From NCBI RefSeq assembly GCF_945859705.1, contig NC_079136.1, positions 77,748,867-77,812,866 on the forward strand: DNA of 64,000 nucleotides, given 5' to 3'. A program made the position numbers and the translations under genes. Shown here piece after piece: positions 47,690-58,749 of the stretch. The notes beneath the pieces were generated by a model, which saw nothing but the letters and a program-made list of their open reading frames with translations, did not search any database and had not been told where the DNA came from. Origin of the DNA: Episyrphus balteatus (lineage: Eukaryota > Arthropoda > Insecta > Diptera > Syrphidae). Positions within the stretch are counted from its first letter, which is position 1; every line of letters starts with the position of its first letter.

Positions 47690-48560
47690 AAACTTATGAA
47701 TTCAAATCTATTTATGCAGGTCAACAACTACTTAAGTTGCGTCGACTGCTCGTCAAGCGGACACTTATAAATATATATATGTATATATACGCAGTGTGAT
47801 ACTATTTGCAGCAGCTCGACTAGATTGGCTCATTAATAATTTCCTACCATATCTACACTATACCTATCCTCAACTCTTTGCGGGTAGAGGAATAGAAAAT
47901 GAAGTCGGTCACACACTATCTATACGTAAATCCGATCCAAAACGCGTTGCTGAATTAATTTATCACCACCGCAATCGAAAAATAAAACGAGTCTGCGCCG
48001 CATGCTAGCTTATAGAAGACCCTCTTTGCCCCCCGTGTAAACACTCACACGAACAATAATCGTACAACGCGATCTCGCGCGCGCGTTCAGACCGTGGGAA
48101 ACAAACTCGTGCCGAGCAGTTAAAGTTGGGTCTGGATGGTTTATTTTTATTCTCCTCATTGCAATCTTTCTCGTTATTTGTAGCTGGTTGTTGTTGACAT
48201 CGTGCCATTGGAGCAGTTTTTTTTTTTTTTCTGTTTTCTGTTTCTGTTGTCCTCCCCCCTTCGCAGCCCCATTTCCGCCGCACGGATCACTGATCTGTGC
48301 TGATCTTTGATGTGAAGTTTGAAACAAGGCACTCGTTGTCGTCGTTGTCTGCTGTTGTCTGTTAGTTTGCTGCTGATGCTGAGAAATGTTGACGGTGATT
48401 GTGAAAATGGCTCGTGTGGTCTCTGGCTCAATAAGTACTTTTTGGTATTGGGGCTGGACGGACAGATGAGGAAGTCAGGGGGAAGGTGTGGTTGATTTAG
48501 TAAAAAATAAATAATAAAACATAAAAGTCATTCAGGCACGGGCGCAGCGCCAATTCAAAT
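47690..48560. promoter_or_regulatory. Less AT-rich island with a single Su(H) site
   Basis: CGCGCGCGCG (48076-48085) continues into GTTCA, and a Su(H) consensus CGTGGGAA follows at 48093-48100. No partner site lies at SPS spacing. The island is roughly midway between mβ and the m5/m8-type gene. The overlapping frames (47796-48008 on +, 48005-48431 on -) have no domain. A distal enhancer is a reasonable guess. Confidence 0.4.
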
Positions 48561-48947
48561 TATTTTGTCCGTTTTGGTTTCATATATATAGGTACTCAAT
48601 GACTCACTGGCATGTCAGATAGTTGTTTTTTTTTTTTTGTTTCTTAAAGCTTGAATTTACCTACTTTTAATCTTGTTGAATAGTTTTGATCTATTGAATG
48701 GAATGACTGAAGGCTCTCAAGACTGGGGGTTTTCACATATAGAATTAACTTTATTTTGTATTTCTTAATTAATGACTTCCACATGATGATGACTAGTTGA
48801 GACGTTTAAACTTTACTACAAAGCAAAGGTTTGATTTTACAAACTAATAGATTTCTTAGAATCCGGGTTGAATCGAGTCAAGAGACGATGTATAAGATTC
48901 TACACGGCAATGAATATTCATTGTATATTATGTATTTATAATATTTA

Positions 48948-49376
48948 GGGCCAATTTTTCAATAGTCAGTTAAACAGTCAGTTAGTACTTATTCCTAAGG
49001 ATAGAGAAAAAATCAATTTTTCAACAGGCAGATAAAGTTTATTCCTAAGAATAAAACTATCTGCTTCTTTCAGAGACGAATAAAAATTATTCTAAGGAAT
49101 AATCTCAACAAAAATATTGTGTCAGTTGTCAAAGTTGTTTTCAAAGAATTTTGAAAAAAAATACAGTGAAACACAAGAAAACAAAAACAATCATGAATAA
49201 AAATGACGTTTAATTTTGAATATTTTTGAATTTGACAATTTTTTTTTTGTTATTCTGTAGAATAAATTATTATTGATTGAAAAATTCAATGTTTTTATCT
49301 GATTGTTTATGAGCCTAATAACATTATTCGTCGAACAGTTAACTGACTGTTTATTAGAAGATTGAAAAATTGGCTC
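48948..49376. mobile_element. PIF/Harbinger-like MITE
   Basis: It begins GGGCCAATTTTTCAATAGTC and ends GATTGAAAAATTGGCTC, with TTA on both sides as a 3-bp target duplication. Internally, CAGTCAGTTAGTACTTATTC and a TCTGCTTCTTTCAGAGACG block are shared with 23880-25190. The length (429 bp), the GGGCC-type ends and the TTA duplication fit PIF/Harbinger. No transposase. Confidence 0.85.
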
Positions 49377-49379
49377 TTA

Positions 49380-50555
49380 ATGTAAGTTGGATTTAGTCTC
49401 TCTTTACATTGTATTAAATTATAAAAATTAACTTATTGAAATGTTTAACTTGGAAAACGATAAATCAGTGGTTTAAAGAGTTTCTTCGACTTGAACTTAA
49501 ATACATCAGAATATTGTTCTCTTTCTGTTTTATAAGTTTAAATATTCACTACTTTATCACGAAAAAAATATGACCTATCGCTTTAAATTATATACGTATA
49601 CGAAAAAGTAATTTATTTTGGTTAAGAAAGTAATAGTAATTAAATAACACTCATACACCCCGGTGTACGAATGGAATTTCCTAGAGATTAACTTTTTTTT
49701 TATTATTATTTGTCTACGCGGAGATAGAAGAAAAATCAGTTATTTTGAAAACAAAGTGATGCAGGTATATAGTATAATGTATGATGTACATTGTACACAT
49801 GATCTCTAAATTACACCTTAAATATGTACTAACAATGATGTCGGGCTGTTTTTTTTTTTACTTGTGATGTACATATGTAGGTAGGACTATAGAATAATTT
49901 TACGATTCGAAAAAAAAATTGAACTAGAAATATGAAAAGACATTTAAATGATGAAGAATGCTCTACTTGAGGTATTTTTAACAGATTACCGCTTTGGGTC
50001 ATTCTCTAGAGCGGAAATTGAATATTTAAATGAAAATTAACAGTATCTGTCAAAAGAAATAAAAAGCACGACTGCTCCTGCAGTTCAAAGCACTTTTATG
50101 TAAGTTTACTAGTAGATTTTATGAGCTGGCTCTATATAAATTTTCGACATTTTGGGCAAAATTTGGTTGAATGAAAAAAAAAATTTTTATTTGACTTTTT
50201 TTTGAAAAAATAAAAATGCAGTTTCATTGGAATCGCTTCGATTTTGATAAAAATAATTTTGAACTGATACTAACAGTTCTTGCTGTAGAACCAGCAGATT
50301 TCAACGAAAATTGTTATGCGCGTTAAGTAACCGTAATAAACACATTTTAAAAAAATTTCAAATTTGGTTTTTTTTTTTTAAATATTTAGTTGTTTTTTTA
50401 ATTTTTCGTAAATGGTTTGATGAATTTTCTAGAAATTTTGTTTTTAAGTGTTGATTGATATTTTCTTAAAAATGGCTTACCAACTTTTTTTGACAAGAAC
50501 TTAGAAAATTTGTATACATACAAAATTGTTTTTTTTTTTTTTACGATTCTAAGGA
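49380..50555. other. AT-rich intergenic DNA
   Basis: AAAAGCACGACTGCTCCTGC near 50065 resembles the inverted tail of the INE-1-like family. Nothing else is supported. Confidence 0.4.
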
Positions 50556-50557
50556 TT

Positions 50558-51425
50558 CACATAGGGGTATTTAGTCAATTTAGGCGGACAAAACACGAAA
50601 TTTTAAACTGATCCAAAAGTAAAAATTCAACTTCCTACTAAAATTAGATAACTTACTTAGCATTGTCTTATAGTTTTAAAATTGATTACCACTCCAGGTG
50701 ACTAACAGCAGCACTCTAGAGTTCAAAGTTTTCAACCCAAAAATAAAATAAAATTTTATTATAATTTAGCGACAGTGCTTAATTAAGTACTTTTTTTTGA
50801 AGTGGCTATAGAAAAAAGTTTTAATGCAATATTGATAAAGAGATACGAAGCTGTCTACTAGATGCTGTATCTAAATGTTATATTACTTTAAAAATAAAAT
50901 AGTGATATGTTGAATCTTAATATAAATTAAACGTAAAATTATCGTCTTTCTGTTTTGGTAAGGAGGAAAGTTATATTATTTCACATTATTGCGTGATAAA
51001 ATTTAATGTTTTCTAAAGGTTAAACTCGTATCAAATTGAATCTGTAAAAAAAAATTGCAACTAAGTGCAACTTCGACACATTTGCCCCTTTTAAACGTTT
51101 TAGGTTTTAAAATGCTTACTTTGTTTCATGCATCCATATTTTAAATTTTTTTTTAAGATTCAACTTCTCGAATTACAAAACCTGATTCCTTATAATTTTT
51201 CCTAAATTTGACCTTTATGTTGGCAATACCATTAGTAAAACTCCATTTTTAAGCGTTTTAACAAACCATTTGGGTCCATGCTTGATCAAAAATAGGTTTT
51301 GGAAGAAAAATGTTTTCATTGAAATTAACAGTTAAAATACTTAATTCCAGTATTAATTACCTTGTCGTTGATAAAAAACCGAAAAACAATTTTGTCCGCG
51401 AAAAACTGGCAAATACCCCTATGTG
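50558..51425. mobile_element. Element with 15-bp CACATAGGGGTATTT terminal repeats
   Basis: CACATAGGGGTATTT at 50558-50572 is perfectly inverted as AAATACCCCTATGTG at 51411-51425. GTCCGC-like subterminal blocks also pair (GGCGGACAAAA against TTTTGTCCGCG). The flanks read GGATT on the left and CGATT on the right, a possible imperfect 5-bp duplication. The interior is AT-rich and non-coding. Confidence 0.75.
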
Positions 51426-51429
51426 CGAT

Positions 51430-52600
51430 TGTCAATTTTTTTTTTTTTCTAAAAATTAATTTATATTTAAATCAAAATTCATGCATCGTTTCTGGGTCAA
51501 AAGCATTAAATTACTTATAAAAACAGATTTTATATTTTTTCACACTTCTTAAAATCAAATCAGAATTTTTTGTCCAATTTTTTTTTTTTTTTATAAAAAG
51601 TCTCAACAATAGATCTTCTTATAGGTACCATAAGCGCATGTACAACAATTCTTTCCTATATTTCTATTCCTTCTAGTTAGTGCCGTGTAATATGTATTTA
51701 AAAGATCCTAGGGCCTAGGTTGTTCATGCATAAAGTTAAAATTATTATAGAAATTATAAAATTGCGTGAGACCCAGTCGTCCATTTTTTTTTTAATAAAA
51801 TGTTACCTGTTTGGAAAACGAGGATTTTGATTCATTTTTTTTTCTTTTAATCTATTCTAGCGGAAAAAACCAAGTAGCTTACTTTCGTCATTAAGAAATT
51901 ATATATGTACTTGTTCATATAGAACTGACACCGAGAAAAAAATATTCGCTTTGAATGAGATGGAATGAGATGTAGCCAAAAATTCCTAAAAGAACATTTT
52001 ATTTATTACTACCGATGACAAAAAGATGAATACTTTTTTCAATTATTGAGTGCAAGTATTCATAAGATTGTGTTAGCATCTAGGCTAAAGATTTAATTCA
52101 CATTATTTGCAAGTAGTTCACATACACTGTGGCGTATACGTGCTCTTTTTTTATTTATTTTTTTTTTTTTTTTAAACCGCATTTGCATGAGTAGGGGAGG
52201 TGATAATGGTTGATCGAAATATTTTATAATGCTGAATGGATTGAGACCTGAAACGTCCACTCTTAAAATTTGTATCATCCTCTTTATGAACAGATAAATA
52301 TTTTTTGAGTAGAGGTGAGCGGAATTAGAAGTAAAAGGGTAAAAATAAGCAAGAACAAAAAAAAACAGTTGTTTTTATTTGTGTTTCATTTTCATTTCGA
52401 TTTAAAAGAGCATTTTTTTTTTAATGTTAAACAGTGTTTTATTGCTACCTATTTCAAAAGTGATATCAGGTTTTGAGGTATGGAAGTGTTTCGGAAAACA
52501 CTTTTTTTTGAGTCAATGAGAATAAAAATTTTCTCAAATTTTCCACCACTGAAGTTCATCTCAAAAATGACATAAAAGTTTTCAAATTTGCAGCTTTATT
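51430..52600. other. AT-rich intergenic DNA with repeat ends
   Basis: GTGAGACCCAGTCGTCCATT near 51766 matches the tail of the INE-1-like family, and CACTGTGGCGTATACG at 52125-52140 matches the MITE-end motif of 15287-15462. No gene. Confidence 0.5.
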
Positions 52601-52610
52601 ATTATTGGCT

Positions 52611-53923
52611 ATGGTTGGGGTCGAAATTCTGTATGGGCCAAAATTCGGATTCCAAAATTCTGTATTCCAAAATTCTGTATTTTAAAATTCTGTAAATTCA
52701 TAATTCTGTATTCTAAAATTCTGTAAACACAAAATTCTGGATTTCAAAATTCTGTATTCCAAAATTCTGTACTCCAAAATTCTGTAAATGATAAAAGAAA
52801 AATTGTTTTGATAATGAAAAAAGTGCGCAATTTTTTCATTATCAAAATAATTTTTCTGTTATCATTTACAGAATTTTGGATTACAGATTTTTTATATTTT
52901 CTATGCAGAACCTTGAAGCAGTTTGCGTTCGACAGCTTAAGTTAAGTGTTTTGAGTTAATCGTGATATAAAATTAATTCAGAAAAATGGAAAATATTAAA
53001 TCGTTAAAACCTAATAAAGGAAAGGATAAATTGTGTGTCAGTGGTTTTATGTTTAATAACGAAGGAAGATCAACTTAAAAAAAAAAAACATGGAAAATGA
53101 AAATATTTTTTTTAATGAAAAATCTCGGAAAATTTTTCGGAAAATATGGTACTTAACTCAAATTAGTCATGCACTTAATAACTCCATTCGAATTTTGTCG
53201 AAAAAAATTGAATTTTTTGAGAAAAATGAAATTCAAGCCAGCAGAACTCGAAAAAGCCAGCAGAACATGAAAATCTCGGTAAATTCATCGGAAAATGGAG
53301 CACTTTATTCAAATTAGCCGAACATTCAATTATTTATGTCCAATTTTTTCGAAAAAGTGGAATTTTTTTGAAAAAAAAAAAACAAATTCAAGTTAGTAGA
53401 ACATGAATTTGTATGGAAAATGAAAATATTTTTTTTTAATGGAAAATCTCGGAAATTTTTTTTCAAAAATTGGGTGCTTAACTCAAATTAGTTAAGCACT
53501 TAATTATTGAAGATAATTTGAAAAAAAAAAATTTTTTTCGAATATCACAGAAAAAAAATTATTTTTGTAAAAAAATTTTTTTTGAATTTTTGTTTGGCAC
53601 CTGCTAACTTTAAATCGAGTTAGCAGAACATTAAGTTTTTCCAAAAGTAGGGGAGCACTTGATATAATTTTGGGGTACTTGCTCTGCTTACTTGAGGGAC
53701 ATGTTTTAATGTAGAGATTTAGAATTACAGAATTTTTAAAAGCAGAATATTGAATTTGCAGAATTTTGAAAAAACCGAATTTTGGATTTACAGAATTTTG
53801 AAATACAGAATAATAGAAAAGCAGAACAATGGAATGCAGAATTTTGTTCTTACAGAATTTTTTCTTCAGATACAGAATTTTGGTCATACAGAATTTTGGA
53901 ATACAGAATAACGACCCGTTCCC
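52611..53923. mobile_element. Foldback-like (MULE-type) element with inverted tandem arrays
   Basis: The left end has a tandem array of AAAATTCTGTA-type units (about 52630-52790), and the right end has the same array inverted (TACAGAATTTT, about 53720-53915). The outer ends pair around GGTCG/CGACC. TATTGGCT flanks both sides directly (52603-52610 and 53924-53931), an 8-bp target duplication. Inverted tandem-repeat ends are typical of foldback elements, many of which derive from Mutator-like transposons. A FLYWCH-like frame lies inside. Confidence 0.8.
52986..53078 (+). pseudogene. Truncated FLYWCH-like ORF inside the foldback element
   Basis: A 30-residue frame with LKPNKGKDKLCVSGFMFNNE resembles the first half of a FLYWCH zinc finger (lysine-glycine-rich turn, hydrophobic strand, then a GFxF/GYxF-type strand). 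The Trp-Cys-His half is missing because of a stop followed by an A tract. FLYWCH domains occur in Mutator-like transposon proteins, which would fit the 8-bp duplication. This rests on motif resemblance only. Confidence 0.4.
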
Positions 53924-53934
53924 TATTGGCTGAA

Positions 53935-54503
53935 TTCAAATTTGTTTGTCAAAACTAATAATGCAGTTAGATTCCTCATTAAAAATACTGCATTATTAAA
54001 TGACTAAATTTTACATTATGAAAAAAGAATTATTTTCCGTAATACTAAAATATAACATACATGTTAATAAATATATATAAATATCTTCACGCAACTAATA
54101 TGCATTAACACCCACAAGAACCATCATCATGATGGTATCGAATGCTCTCTTAAAAATAAAGGAATTTCATTCAATTACCTTTAATAATTATTTCCAAAAA
54201 AAAAATAACATATTTATCTTGCTACCAATATGTGAACCGTGAGAAAACACACAAGGTGTTGTGTGTGTTCAAAGTGCGCTCAAAGTGCTCCCAGTCACAA
54301 GTCCTTTAAAAATCTTTTTCCCACGATTCGATTCAGTTTCAGGATCCTCGATCCTCATCCAACACAACTGTGTGCGTATAGCATGTGAGCCATCTGCTAC
54401 CTTCAATTCATATACATTGCGTTCTAAAGACTAAGATAACCTGCACAAACAGGTAAAGGTAGAAAGAGAAAGATGTTTCCAACAGGATACACCTCGGATG
54501 GAG
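53935..54503 (+). promoter_or_regulatory. m5/m8-type gene upstream region with two spaced Su(H) sites
   Basis: Two Su(H) consensus sites face each other: CGTGAGAA (54238-54245) and TTCCCACG (54318-54325), with 72 bp between them rather than 17. No GCAGGTG/GCAGCTG E box was found between them and the TATA box. The sequence from about 54220 on is less AT-rich, as at the other promoters. Confidence 0.65.
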
Positions 54504-54541
54504 TATAAAAGGACAGTAAAGCAACTACAAGGACATCATTC
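54504..54541 (+). promoter_or_regulatory. m5/m8-type gene core promoter
   Basis: The TATA box TATAAAAG (54504-54511) is followed by a TCATTCC initiator-like sequence with its A at 54538. The leader of about 80 nt has no upstream ATG. Confidence 0.75.
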
Positions 54542-54618
54542 CGATACAAATACTCATCGAGTACAGATATACCTTCTCTTTTAAAAACTTTATATTTTTA
54601 TAAACAAAAATTACGAAA

Positions 54619-55173
54619 ATGGAATACGTATCAAAGACACAACTTTATCTTAAAGTGAAAAAACCTCTGTTGGAACGACAACGTCGTGCACGCATCAACA
54701 AGTGCCTGGATTCAATGAAACAAATCATTGCTGAGCTACAGAACGACAATGCAATCCTACGCATGGACAAGGCCGAGATGTTGGAAGCAACAATCGCTCA
54801 TCTACGTAAAACACAATGTATTGACAAGCAAATCAAACAACAAGTACCTGTCGATGGATTTCGCAATGGATACGTTAATGCTGCAAACGAAGTCTCACGT
54901 GTTTTGGCCTCAACTCGAGGATTAAGTGCAGAATTGGGAAAGGCTATTATGACACACCTTGGCTGCCGATTTGTCCGATTGCAGGAAATGCACCATCAAC
55001 AGCAGCAGTTGAAAATTGCTAACCATCAGAGGACAAATTACACGCAACAATTGACTGTAGACATCTCGTCAGCACCACTTAGTCCTGCTTCATCCGGTTA
55101 TCATAGTGACAAGGGTAGTCCTGCTTCATCGCCTGCAGGCTCAGATAATTCAGAAATTTGGCGCCCCTGGTAA
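54619..55173 (+). CDS. m5/m8-type E(spl) bHLH repressor
   Basis: This is a 184-residue intronless protein. MEYVSKTQLYLKVKKPLLER with RQRRARINKCLD (basic region, proline at 16) and the HLH to about 64 (ILRMDKAEMLEATIAHLRK) are of the Drosophila m5/m8/m7 class, not the ERKRRAR class of mδ, mγ and mβ. The Orange domain is at about 80-120 (GFRNGYVNAANEVSRVLAST). A Gln/His-rich linker, PLSPASSGYHSD (153-164) and C-terminal WRPW (181-184) follow. MEY at the start favours m8, while VSKTQ and YLKVKK favour m5, so it may represent an ancestor of both. After GYHSD the residues are KGSP, lacking the acidic +3 position of the CK2 site in Drosophila m8. A Notch-dependent nuclear repressor is expected. Confidence 0.95.
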   Translation: MEYVSKTQLYLKVKKPLLERQRRARINKCLDSMKQIIAELQNDNAILRMDKAEMLEATIAHLRKTQCIDKQIKQQVPVDGFRNGYVNAANEVSRVLASTRGLSAELGKAIMTHLGCRFVRLQEMHHQQQQLKIANHQRTNYTQQLTVDISSAPLSPASSGYHSDKGSPASSPAGSDNSEIWRPW

Positions 55174-55320
55174 ATGAAGAGCGAGTATCGACCAAACTGT
55201 GATGAAAAAAAAGAGCTTTAATGTTTTGAAGAACAAACCTGTGATAGCAAATATGTAGTGATTTTAAGAATAAGATTTAAAAAAAAATAATAAAATATAT
55301 TTTACAAGATCGAAATTATT
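55174..55320 (+). promoter_or_regulatory. m5/m8-type gene 3' UTR with K and Brd boxes
   Basis: K boxes TGTGAT lie at 55198-55203 and 55240-55245, with a Brd box AGCTTTA at 55214-55220 between them. A poly(A) signal AATAAA is at 55289-55294, giving a short 3' UTR of about 140 nt. No GY box was seen. Confidence 0.8.
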
Positions 55321-55329
55321 CATTGTATT

Positions 55330-57778
55330 TATATTTTTTTTGAGATGGCTGAAAAATATCAATTTTTTGGATATTTGTTTCAATACAGCCAGCAGTTGGA
55401 ATTTTCTGAAATAACCTTCTTTTCAGGGTTTTATATTTGTCAATTTTTCTCAAGGCTTCATCAGCAAGTTCTGGTTGGTTGAAGAAAAAACAAACACTCA
55501 AAGGTAACGTTGACAAATATTTGGTTTGCATTGAGGCGAGTCTCTGGAGTTTTTTTTTTTGGGATTTAGAGGGTCACCGGAAGTTTTTGCTTGAGAAGGT
55601 ATCGCATACTCTACTCATACCATAAAGATTGAGCTTTATAAAAAGAAACTATAAATCGCACATTATCTGCAACAACTTACTAGCAACCTATCTCAAAAAA
55701 CATGATTTGGAGTTATTAACACCATTCGTCATACGAATACAGATGAAATTGTTTCTCTTTTTGTGAAATCGGCTCAACGATTCCGCTCTTCTTTTACTTC
55801 ATTTTTATAATATTTCAATCCATACTGTATGAAAAATGTATGACAATGCAAAAAAATTAGAAACTTCAAACTGCTTTTCTAAGTAATCTACTTTTTTGAC
55901 GTAATAACGTCTTATAAATCGATGAACCATAGCAAACACCACGAAAAAGTGACGCCATTTTCTAACGTTCCACTTGAAATTTTTGGCAGTGCGACAAAAA
56001 TTTCAATTAAAAATTAAAAATAAACTATTAGAGATACTAGAGCTATTAGAGATATTTGAAAGATAATAGCCTAAAGTTAAATACATTTGAAGGATTTTAA
56101 AATATTCCATCTTTTAATAGGGTAAATAGGGGTAAAACAAAATTTCAAAAAATTAGCTATTTTCTAAACATGACAATGTAAAGAGTTGAATTTTTTTAAA
56201 TCAATAGATAAATTTATTGCAATACTGACAATGGTATTGAAAAAATTCTAAAAATTTCAAAACCAAGCTATTAATGGTTTTCTAAAACTAAAACATAAGG
56301 TAGACCTTTGACAAAGTAGTGATGTTAGGTAGGGGAATTTTTGTTTGACATCATTTGAAAGATAATACAAAAAAAAGTTAGGGGTCTGATACGGATTTTG
56401 TTTTAAGTCTCTGAGTTTCGAAACATGAATTTTGGAAAAACACCTACTTATTTTAGAGTATTTTTGGGTGAGTTTTTATTTTTTCAAATTTTTTGTAGCA
56501 TTCAAAAATTCTCAAGCTAATAGAACATGTAGTCTATGACTGTGCGCAGTGCGCATACATGTGTAAAAAATTGGTAGTTCAAAATGGTTTTTGACCTAAT
56601 AACGGGAAAAACAAGTTTTTTTGTCCCAAGTTTTTTGACCTTTTTTAACCGTTTTTTATTTTTATCTTTTTTTTTTTTTAAATTAATTATATATTGTAGA
56701 TAGATAATAGACAGGACTATATCTGTTTTATTATTCAACAGGTTCTATCTTTTGATCTAAAGCAAATACAAAATTGATTTAACTTTATTGAGCATCCTGA
56801 TAATGTTACCTTTCATTTAGTATATAACACATAACTGTACATTCACTACAAGCTACACAATGTTAAATTAAAAAACTTGCGAAATACCTCAAAACACCTG
56901 TGGAGATCTGTTGATCATGAACAGCCACCAGTGTGGGAAGTACCGTAATCTCAGTTTGGAATTTCGACATGGTTGGCTTTAAAAAATTCTAACTTTTTTT
57001 CTAGGCATCGCAGAAATAAGATTTAAATGTCATATGAAAGGTTAAATTATAAGCTTTTACATGATATACAATTTTTTATAGGTTGTCTAAAAAAAAATTG
57101 ATTCAATAGCGTGAGAACATAAAATTATATATTTTTTTTGCTTTTTTTGATGAAAATTGATCAAGTTCAAAAAATTCTATCTCTTTTTGGAGATGCCTAA
57201 TAGACATGATCGATATATGTATATATTTTGAGCTGAAGCAATAAGCTTTCAGGTAGTATAAAATTTATTATAGGTTGTTATATCAAAAAAATGAATTTTT
57301 TGGTCATGGAAATGATTTTTTCACTTTTTTCATAAGAAATGATTGTCTTTAATAAATTATTTTAATATCGTTGTAAAAATTTAAAAATGGTTTTATTATT
57401 TAGAAGAAATATTTGGCTTTTTAATGGTATAATTTTTGTAAGCTTTTAAAATAAAAAAATTAATATAATGAGAAAAGAAAAAAGGTAATTTTTTTTAGCT
57501 TTTTTTTTGTAAATTATGATTGTTTGAAATAAATAAACGCTTCAATTGACTCATTTTAAACAAAAGCACACAACCTGTTTTCTTACGACGTTATCACGTA
57601 AAATCATCGTCCGTAAACCGGCTTTACAGACAACCTCTTTTTTTTAGAAAGAAAAATGGTGATGGATTTTCAAAATGAATGGGCTAGTATATAGCAAAGT
57701 CTCCAAAAAAGCTATTTTAAACTATTTTTTAAGAAATTCTAGTTTCAAAAACGGAATTATATATTGCAAAAAATTCAC
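55330..57778. other. AT-rich intergenic DNA
   Basis: No gene recognised; open frames on both strands near 55316-55625 overlap each other and show no domain. An ACAGGTG E box on the minus strand (CACCTGT, about 56896) stands alone. Confidence 0.45.
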
Positions 57779-57781
57779 AGT

Positions 57782-58745
57782 TTTTTACTTGCTCAATAGG
57801 GCAAGTATTGGTTTCGTGTAAAAAAAAAAATTCGAGGTTTTAATCAAAACTAACATTACGATGATGGAGAAGTCCGAAAAAGTGGTTTTCGTCATGACGT
57901 CCGTCGGTCTGTGCGTCGGTGCGTCGGTGCGTCGGTGCGTCGTCAAAAAAAGCTGTACATGAAGCTGCAGCCTAAACGAGTTGAGGGATTTTCTTGAAAT
58001 TTGGTACAGATGATTTTTTTGTAATTTCCAAGGTTGGTTTTTTTTTGTTTTTTAATATCTCGCTTTAAACGTATACCTCCCATACAAAGTTTTGGAGTTA
58101 TTGCAACTTTCTCGAAAACGGCTCTAACGATTTTGATTAAATTTAACATACGTAATGCTGTTTGCAGTTCTAACATAACTGCGTTTTTAGTTTTTCTCAA
58201 AAAATGCGGATAGTGAAAATATGACATTAACTCTTTTTTAAATCGCGGATGTCGGCTCTTCCCGTACATCTTAATGGAGTTATTGCAATTTTCTCGTAAA
58301 TGACTCTAACGATTTCGATTAAATTTTACACAAGTAATGTTATACGTAAATCTAACGTAACTGCATTTTTAGTTTTTCTCAAAAAATACGGATAATGGAA
58401 ATATGACTTTACATTTTTTTTAATCTTTTATGTCGGCTCTTCCCGTACACCGTTAATGAGTTATTACAATTTTCTAGACTAAATTTGACATACATAATGC
58501 TTTAAGTGATTTTAATATATGTAGCTAATTGCGTTTTTTGTTTTTGTCAAAAAAACACGAGTAACAAAAATATGGCGTAAGAAAAACTTAAAAAAAAAAT
58601 AATTTCGTATTTTTGCATTTCTTATGAAATTCCTCAAAAAAATCAAATTTTAACTAATTCAAAATATTTTTTTTTTAAATCTTTGACATAAAAGCTACTT
58701 TTATCATAAGAGCAAGTACGTGCGGCCCCAGTCGTGCATTTTATT
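57782..58745 (+). mobile_element. INE-1-like repeat, longest copy with internal tandem units
   Basis: It starts TTTTTACTTGCTCAATAGGG and ends AGAGCAAGTACGTGCGGCCC plus CAGTCGTGCATTTTATTTT, like the copy at 17862. It is longer because the block from the GGAGTTATTGCAA-like segment through TTTTTAGTTTTTCTCAAAAA and GTCGGCTCTTCCCGTACA is repeated about three times (from about 58090, 58270 and 58455). A GTGCGTCGGTGCGTCG microsatellite sits at 57912-57940. Non-coding. Confidence 0.8.
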
Positions 58746-58749
58746 TTCT

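Noticed and set aside
48005..48431. Minus-strand frames of 85-105 codons in the 48-kb island
   Set aside because: Three frames overlap each other with Lys/Gln-rich content from T tracts; no domain.
53504..53887. 127-codon minus-strand frame in the foldback element
   Set aside because: It reads through the inverted AAAATTCTGTA array and is Phe/Lys-rich; a by-product of the repeats.
56896..56902. Isolated ACAGGTG E box
   Set aside because: No Su(H) site or conserved context near it; expected by chance in a window of this size.
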